Shown: positions 21,301 through 22,092 of the stretch, in pieces
How the letters are laid out: every line of letters begins with the position of its first letter
Numbering within the stretch: the stretch's first letter is position 1
Virus record (IMG/VR): IMGVR_UViG_3300030451_006700
Coordinates: 1 to 22,092 of that record
DNA from: a virus
Length of the DNA stretch: 22,092 nt
Direction: 5' to 3' (one strand)
Notes under the pieces: model-generated
Seen by the model: only the letters and a program-made list of their open reading frames with translations
What the model was told of the DNA's origin: nothing
Database searches by the model: none
Made by a program: the position numbers and the translations under genes

Positions 21301-22023
21301 TAAATATTCTGCTGCTGATGGTTTGAACAGTAAATCCTCAAGATTTATAATTTTTGGATTTACACCATACAAAACTCGGAATAATATTTTGATTGCGTCA
21401 TCTGTTCCCTTTGTCTCATAGAATGATTTGACTTCTTTAAGAAAATTACCAATATTTAAATTTTTATTAAAATTTAAATTTTCAAAACCTGGTGCAAATG
21501 TGTACTTTATCTTTTTATAAAATTCATTCAAGAATAATGAACTTAAATTTTGGATTGATGAACCTGCTGTATGTACACTAGCATTAGATTTTGTGAATAC
21601 TAACTCTTCTTCATTTAACTCATCATGATAACTCGTTATACCACTAAATCCACGAGTTAAACCTGTAAATGTATTTGAGGTAATACCGGTATATGTTAAG
21701 ATTTCATCATCAATCTTTAGGAGACCATATTTATTGGGAAACCCCTTAGTGCTAGAAACAGTAACTTTGCTAACTTCATCAGTTCCTATATCAATTGACA
21801 AAGTAGTGTCGTTAGATAATTTTTCTGGAGTTAAATTATCAAAATCCAAGTATTGATCTAAATTTTCAGCAATATCTACTACGCCACTTTGAAATTCCTG
21901 TGAAATATAATATTGTTTTAAAAAATCAACAGTCTTCGGACTCTCTTCCAAAATAAAATTTGGAAGTTGAGAAGATACTACATCTTGTATTTTGACTCTC
22001 GATTCAATACCTGTCTGTATCAT
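9307..22023 (-). CDS. gp7: Giant baseplate wedge protein, gp7-like N-terminus with ~3900-residue repeat-rich extension
   Basis: A single uninterrupted frame encodes 4238 residues (roughly 450 kDa); T4 gp7 has 1032. Residues ~1-320 resemble the later part of T4 gp7: SFYETKGTDDAIKILFRVLYG (in two blocks near 190-215), LVGQTI (~255) and GYSGASLVEGNFKI (~300-313) against T4 DFYSTKGIEASYKFLFKVLY, LVGQTI and LLGRLIAGQEVKAE. The rest is Ser/Thr/Asn/Gly-rich and beta-predicted. It is built of GGxGY repeats, HNxxxGDxV repeats, a YHYH-like domain (~1280-1388), three NGVxQxP modules (~3100, 3287, 3797) and many (V/I)GVGTT turns. The C-terminus (STFPLIQRSG...LRKTGALPKTP) resembles the end of marine-phage structural proteins. 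In T4, gp7 pairs with a gp6 dimer in the wedge core, and the position between the putative gene 6 and gene 8 fits this. The start follows AAGAGA. The role of the extension is unknown; a peripheral or fibre-like structure is inferred. Confidence 0.85.
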   Translation of the reverse strand: MIQTGIESRVKIQDVVSSQLPNFILEESPKTVDFLKQYYISQEFQSGVVDIAENLDQYLDFDNLTPEKLSNDTTLSIDIGTDEVSKVTVSSTKGFPNKYGLLKIDDEILTYTGITSNTFTGLTRGFSGITSYHDELNEEELVFTKSNASVHTAGSSIQNLSSLFLNEFYKKIKYTFAPGFENLNFNKNLNIGNFLKEVKSFYETKGTDDAIKILFRVLYGVNPKIINLEDLLFKPSAAEYLRRETVIVEVLSGNPIGLVGQTIKKIEKLNDPSTQASVSEVEPFTRKGKQYFKFSLFIGYSGASLVEGNFKITPSSKSIENVSIGSSVITVDSTIGFPSSGKVLSGINTISYSEKTVNQFLGCTGVESEISTSDSVFSDEIYFGYEDGDVTKKVEFRITGILSKFKQKSENAIISEGDVITIKNLGDKVLNPTIKTNKEIFANSWIYNTSSFIGIDEYDGSSTFTLKKKIDRSIFKKGDKVEFVNQSRPDEIIYPSANDTQPYVEDVLSDTIIKIAGLPDGGFQGTTLKLVRTNSNLRKKLNKAVSNHVPLKYGNITSDVTNVYFDDDSGYVASNSLPSAKNSPTSDDAFFENIDFELNKITFNTFQDLNVSTGKFKTIQINEQGKNIKLLTGDKVFYESSGLTFNSVGVGTTAQIVGIDTGAYFIEIADADSSKVKLYSSRSFIPSGTALELDFPKDNEGNIIEAEHTFTLYSQRSNVISPSKSLSKFPLNPSLKDGDVDVTLPGTIGKMINGVEIFNYKTDDKIYFGPISNLNVLSGGSGYDVINPPKIEIEEGVGTGAKSVVCVKGKIVDAFVDPQDFDIDRVVSIGITGGNGSGAVIEPIIGKRSREIVFDAIEFTSSNGFGVDESERTLTFRTRHNLNSGDRVIYSSNRQISIGQTVGDFISNNEYFVSVVNDKTVRFHNSQSVAAATNDKAEAIGIAVTAGGIQRLIVGSVNNTILSVNVLSGGEGYENRKLSVQPSNVSTIFNKINFENHNFKDGDKIVYKHDGTTITGLSTEPNQQYIITKVDDNSFKLSDAGIGGTSLVNFNQKKFVNFESTGIGTQIFKYPDIVASVEYLGIGTFGSEKVIANITPVVKGEISDIYLLEKGTGYGSSILNFENSPIVKIKNGSDGLIPELKPIINSITGGISTVSIGNSGSKFFSTPVVEVIDSLGIGNGAKLRVVMNELDGELTGSVNRVEVISAGIGYSESTTSIRVTPSGIGGVINANVRSLNVNNNLKYSLPSSSRLEEHEGILKNVVSGYSGDSFKDDGTNVSKIIGWAYDGNPIYGPYGYEDPEKKTNVIKLLKSGYKLDDNSVIDRPNVGFVTGFFIEDYIFDGSGDLDEFNGRYEINDDYPNGVYAYHATGIITSGRFAPAFPYFIGNKYRSKLEKDNLSINQSFDFFNSSLRRNTFPYNVTESDAGNDFITESDALNSQKIEIETVESGSINKIEIIEDGTNQKVGDILNFDNTGTGGDGLIAKVESIKGVSISSITSNTLTYNQSTITKEDNDNLRITTPNFHNLVDGDLVVLSGLTSSLSHINGSYIIGVSSVVSSAISPIISNAGAATTEIYSNIARYVKVGDKIRAGIETLTVLNTYDQPNIITVERGDTGLAHTATTPLYIVPDSFTIEKSVNNFDSKVNQKVFFNPIKSVGFGTTAGQSRLVEFSFGETKITRTIPFKGIYLENHPYSTNQKLTVINDGNPIGYSDTPDGTITSMPSTVFAVNKNKNVIGIKTIIGGSEVFFHDEISGSAVADKDTYSFKSNFNERKVSVKNIKNVVSLGSSSHQLKDNDLIKINVISNTSVGIGTLSEVIISRDPLTDNILIDPVSCPTSGITTSLPAVGFQTGANVITLENHNFATGQKVNLVSTNIPIGLGNSNYFVSVIDDRTFNLCDSFENATSNPPIVVAITSTTGSGIHTFSKINPKIFVEKSNNIIFNTSDSSLSGYKFKVYHDKEFKNEFVSTGSSQSFNTPVGIITAGEANSKFTLTYDDEIPNRLYYNIEKLGVAVTADNTVRNYSEIEFVKNNYNGTFKISNVGLQTFTFNTVDEPLRTITDKLNSSQLFYSTTSENVTGPINSVKIVSGGSNYKKLPTFVSVGTTSVVDVNVLTKSNNVGNIRNVRVINEGFEYPSDPTLQPEALLPKFVQLRGSKSILSVEVTDGGANYITPPKLIVVDTETGVPFDDGLITATLSSPTITSGSSLLGVNIEKSPTGISVGNVAIAATSNTNGVSIQKVNSSANTSTFDVFITTPALGYVNNPFEVGDSVFIEGLQKVGAAGSGFNSSDYGYKFLSVVGIDTTGALDKITIDVSEYTTNTGVAVTSVGGFADIINSNVYPKFNLNLQEAGFTIGEKIIINDVETDLTVVESGENFVKLQGLDNLNEDDILIGSISRNRAKSTNIFLNKGQFEVDYSLIKDLGWETNVGKLNEDIQVLPDNDYYQNLSYSIQSPIEWNDLKSPVNNLVHTSGFKNFSDTGITSTSSAFPVDGSAKVTTLLDVLPTFAEILRVDTIYNFDNARDIFVGTGTTDLNLDRSKSKFIELQKVKLTDFIVAKSNNVLNIDDISSRYSNLNSDPNTFLDIIQVQPSDGLNRVLTLVKNPDNTQTQIAELIILNNNSGSYLLEKSKLSSESDFTNFKLVSESGRNNLRFTPSDEFKFDVDYDIKQIETKFNTTLTGTGTSSFGFADITGSVVNVGVGTTSSIISTFASDSLFIKTQVTDTVTNDMNYVEHLVGRDATNTYFTESYFDSNQGTFSSNFLATFSPSLSGIGNSIISFNVTNTRSNPIRVRSSIIGFNSITAGIGTYRFLAPGQADESERTQLVESKFEQKAGISTIASLDKNKFIALKSTAHVATATSEALHQVYVIHNGTEIFTSSSEYLSIENGIVENSANPPLGIGTFHAKFEGDNFILQFIPDITTGITTVRSLNEVFYSDTDEKTKLGSVNYPNPLVFGKLTQSSNLNFFNAINGDRINRRNFELTSNDTPIFAKTFNPTNTSIVNIGTGKTFTIKDHFFRTNEELIYTPQASFVGVGSTAMMFKHDGDSNTSPLPTSVFAIRTTDDQFSISTTRGGNAVTLVDAGEGNNHQFEMAKGLSKALITIDGLVQHPIAQTDLVYQLNGNISAASTIFSLSGISSINLEDLAKIDDEFVRITNVGIGTSTTGPISGLGTFPIINVQRGYVGSSAASHSNSSNVTIFKGSYNIVGKEIHFTEAPRGNNSIDVDEFNLPPARSDFEGRVYLRNDYSTNRIYDDISNKFTGIGTNFELKSGGISTSGIGNTGGNGILFINNIFQSPSTVNNSRGNYKVVENVTSGVSTTTVIFSGITTVADGDIITNDTDVNQNDLPRGGVIVSLGSSGGLGYAPLVPAIVKPQISTGGTITSIVGVAYSGASNNISTASYDNNTGVLEITTVGKHNLRMGYADEVFLSNLEFSCAAPHAGVTTTIFPDGTIGDKFSVVSISSTNTFKTQVGPSTIPHTFVGGGTVKNWFGNLTFGSGYNTGVTTNGVSVAATVFDPGYEHDFISADANAVTANTGIVFTPSDASYDPVTGDLVLFISGTGIQTHGLTDSNTVQIATGSISFACSKDNYSTIHPYPRSTDPVAGISTSILSYNAETITVNVGANVGSGAKITTTIGIGGTLSFNIVDGGKNYKEPEIFVPSPSYSNMSIEGISRVGFGTGPETGIGALISVSGVTTTGILNFELSRTGYNFRKGDKFTPVGLVTDKSFTRAEPFVLEVSEIYQDNFSSWQFGEFDFIDSIKPLQNGSRTVFPLRYNGELLSVVVDNDSDIIAQNILLIFVNGVVQRPGENYQFEGGTVFSFTTAPSENDDISIYVYKGTSGIDSALSTDINKTLEEGDNVQIIRTPEINTSISQDERTVFELTSKDRFETNVYEGQGIDEINFKPLNVYKQKNDKIINGRIVPKTRDSIATQIYPTAKVIRNITSSGAGSNDIFVDNADFFNYESEGSPDFFVKLISNATVPTVGILSATVSNGQVDAISIASSGSNYTTAPTISISAPPSIGVGVGTTATATVTVNSGGINGVTITNAGFGYTIAPTVLVQPPVTETEIIKVQAVSGFSATITRIEVGGSGNTTIKFYASRTDGGNFDSLVNDNYIFVSNTTNGHGVTSRTSGGATTVGVGTTFFDNIYQVSSISKSGSNAEIVCNATVTTPDNSLDTGVLPNIGTLSFGKLSSLTRSDSPISLTVKGFEVNSGLSTFPLIQRSGGDYTLRKTGALPKTP
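9838..10056 (-). repeat. Tandem GGxGY-type protein repeats near the gp7 C-terminus
   Basis: Two consecutive copies read VDAISIASSGSNYTTAPTIS and INGVTITNAGFGYTIAPTVL. Each has the pattern (I/V)xxVxIxxxGxxYxxxPxVxI. The copies are about 40 residues apart and divergent at DNA level, so this is a protein-level repeat. Confidence 0.7.
10612..10638 (-). repeat. NGVxQxP module (third copy) in gp7
   Basis: FVNGVVQRP (residues 3796-3804), followed by GENYQFEGG and FTTAPSENDDISIYVY, is the common tail-fibre module with a short beta element ending in a 'GDxI' strand. Related copies in the same protein are IDGLVQHP (12703-12726) and FINNIFQSP (12145-12171). Confidence 0.6.
15490..15792 (-). repeat. Cluster of three GGxGY-type protein repeats, middle of gp7
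   Basis: Three copies follow one another: INSVKIVSGGSNYKKLPTFV, IRNVRVINEGFEYPSDPTLQ and ILSVEVTDGGANYITPPKLI. Each gives a beta strand, a Gly turn with an aromatic residue, a Pro and a second strand. The spacing is about 40-45 residues. Confidence 0.7.
16330..16475 (-). repeat. Single HNFxxGQxV module in gp7
   Basis: LENHNFATGQKVNLVSTNIP...SNYFVSVIDDRTFNLCDSFE has the same order of elements as the modules at 18892-19396. Its YFVSV(I/V)xDxT string is especially close to the copy near 19270. Confidence 0.55.
17370..17470 (-). repeat. Single HNLxxGDxV module in gp7
   Basis: PNFHNLVDGDLVVLSGLTSS followed by GSYIIGVSSV is a shorter copy of the HNxxxGDxV module seen at 18892-19396. It lies just after an IxITTPNF strand. 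Confidence 0.5.
17866..18195 (-). other. YHYH-like domain embedded in the gp7-like protein
   Basis: Residues ~1277-1390 contain GWAYDGNPIYGPYGY (1282-1296), then NGRYEINDDYPNGVYAYHAT (H at 1366) and FPYFIG (1380-1385). This matches the YHYH family pattern (a GxxxDGxPIYGP block, then a YxYHAT block and a closing PYxIG). YHYH domains occur in secreted bacterial proteins and in some phage virion proteins, and their biochemical role is not firmly known. It is flanked on both sides by repeat modules of the same protein. Confidence 0.75.
18361..18726 (-). repeat. Cluster of three GGxGY-type protein repeats, N-terminal third of gp7
   Basis: The copies read ISDIYLLEKGTGYGSSILNF, ISTVSIGNSGSKFFSTPVVE and VNRVEVISAGIGYSESTTSI. 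The linkers contain G(I/V)G(N/T)GA-type segments such as LGIGNGAKLRVV. A further copy, LNVLSGGSGYDVINPPKIEI, lies near 19645-19705. Confidence 0.7.
18892..19396 (-). repeat. Two HNxxxGDxV (FCCH-like) modules in gp7
   Basis: RHNLNSGDRVIYSSNRQISI...NNEYFVSVVNDKTVRFHNSQ and ENHNFKDGDKIVYKHDGTTI...NQQYIITKVDDNSFKLSDAG share one pattern: a His-Asn start, GDxVxY, a Gly-rich turn, YxVxxVdxxxFxL, and a variable end. This resembles the small beta-barrel pattern often labelled 'E1 FCCH-like' in phage tail proteins. No ubiquitin function is implied. Confidence 0.6.
21064..22023 (-). other. gp7-homologous core domain of the giant wedge protein
   Basis: These first ~320 residues carry the only segment I can align with T4 gp7. 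They include a helical region beginning QLPNFILEESPKTVDFLKQY, then FLKEVKSFYETKGTDDAIKI, FRVLYG and LVGQTIKKIEKL. In T4 the matching blocks lie in the latter part of gp7, after several other domains; here they lie at the N-terminus. One DDEILTYTG...GLTRG module (~98-133) is embedded within it. Alignment is from memory of T4 gp7 and needs a profile search. Confidence 0.75.
21620..21728 (-). repeat. DDEIxxYTG...TRG module, copy in the gp7 core
   Basis: Residues ~98-135 read LKIDDEILTYTGITSNTFTG, then LTRGFSGITSYHD. The same module, YVKLGDEIISYTGVTAAGFL then LTRGIDNTVAQPHG, occurs in the DUF4815-type protein at 1240-1360. Weaker copies in gp7 are near 12445-12605 (AKIDDEFVRITNVG...QRGYVG...ASH) and 17155-17290 (KVGDKIRAGIETLT...VERGDTGLAH). 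Confidence 0.6.
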
Positions 22024-22024
22024 A

Positions 22025-22092
22025 TTATTCTCTTATTAAATTTCCATTTGAATAACTTGAAGTGTAATAATCTCTCACAAACTGTGTTCCTG
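22025..22092 (-). CDS. C-terminal end of upstream gene, probably baseplate wedge gp6 (runs off the right edge)
   Basis: The last 21 codons, GTQFVRDYYTSSYSNGNLIR then E and TAA, are open to the window edge. The stop lies 1 nt before the ATG of the giant gene. The Tyr/Ser/Asn-rich tail reads like phage structural protein. The assignment to gp6 rests mainly on order: gene 6 precedes gene 7 and gene 8 in T4, and the next two genes here are gp7-like and gp8. The fragment is too short for a family match of its own. Another minus-strand frame is also open here, but it gives an unlikely Lys/Phe/Leu-rich peptide. Confidence 0.6.
   Translation of the reverse strand, partial: GTQFVRDYYTSSYSNGNLIRE
22029..22034 (-). 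promoter_or_regulatory. Ribosome binding site of the giant gp7-like gene
   Basis: The minus strand carries AAGAGA followed by a 5-nt spacer before the ATG at 22021-22023. It lies inside the last codons of the upstream gene and supports the chosen start. It is the clearest Shine-Dalgarno-like sequence in the window. Confidence 0.6.

Noticed and set aside
9307-22023. Giant frame as an artefact of misassembly or fusion of two genes
   Set aside because: There is no break in frame, codon style or composition, and repeat families run across its whole length, so a single gene is the simplest reading. Read mapping could still test this.

Overview
The window is a piece of the late structural region of a T4-like marine myovirus (cyanophage or pelagiphage type). 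The evidence is: strongly AT-rich DNA, five tightly packed genes all on the minus strand, a T4-type late promoter (TATAAATA), and baseplate wedge proteins in T4 order. The sequence does not settle the host. Similar proteins are known from phages of Prochlorococcus, Synechococcus and SAR11 bacteria.

Reading in the direction of transcription (right to left): (1) the last 21 codons of a gene that, by T4 order, should be gene 6 (22025-22092); (2) one uninterrupted 4238-codon gene (9307-22023). Its first ~320 residues resemble the later part of T4 gp7, and the other ~3900 residues are a string of small repeated modules; (3) a 30-bp gap holding the late promoter; (4) gene 8, baseplate wedge gp8 (7705-9276); (5) a 2508-residue DUF4815-type virion protein (173-7699); (6) the first 58 codons of a small conserved charged protein with a likely coiled coil (1-176).

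The genes are nearly contiguous: a 1-nt gap, the 30-nt promoter gap, a 5-nt gap and an ATGA stop/start overlap. This suggests co-transcription late in infection. In T4, gp6, gp7 and gp8 build the baseplate wedge. Here gp7 and gp8 are enlarged (gp7 to about four times the T4 length), and the DUF4815 protein sits where T4 encodes its outer baseplate proteins gp9-gp12. The most notable feature is that the same short beta-rich modules (GGxGY, HNxxxGDxV, DDEIxxYTG...TRG, NGVxQxP) recur along the giant gp7. Some recur again in gp8 and the DUF4815 protein. A YHYH-like domain is also embedded in gp7. No tRNA, CRISPR array, mobile element, integrase or convincing plus-strand gene was seen. The only non-coding stretch is the 30-bp promoter gap.
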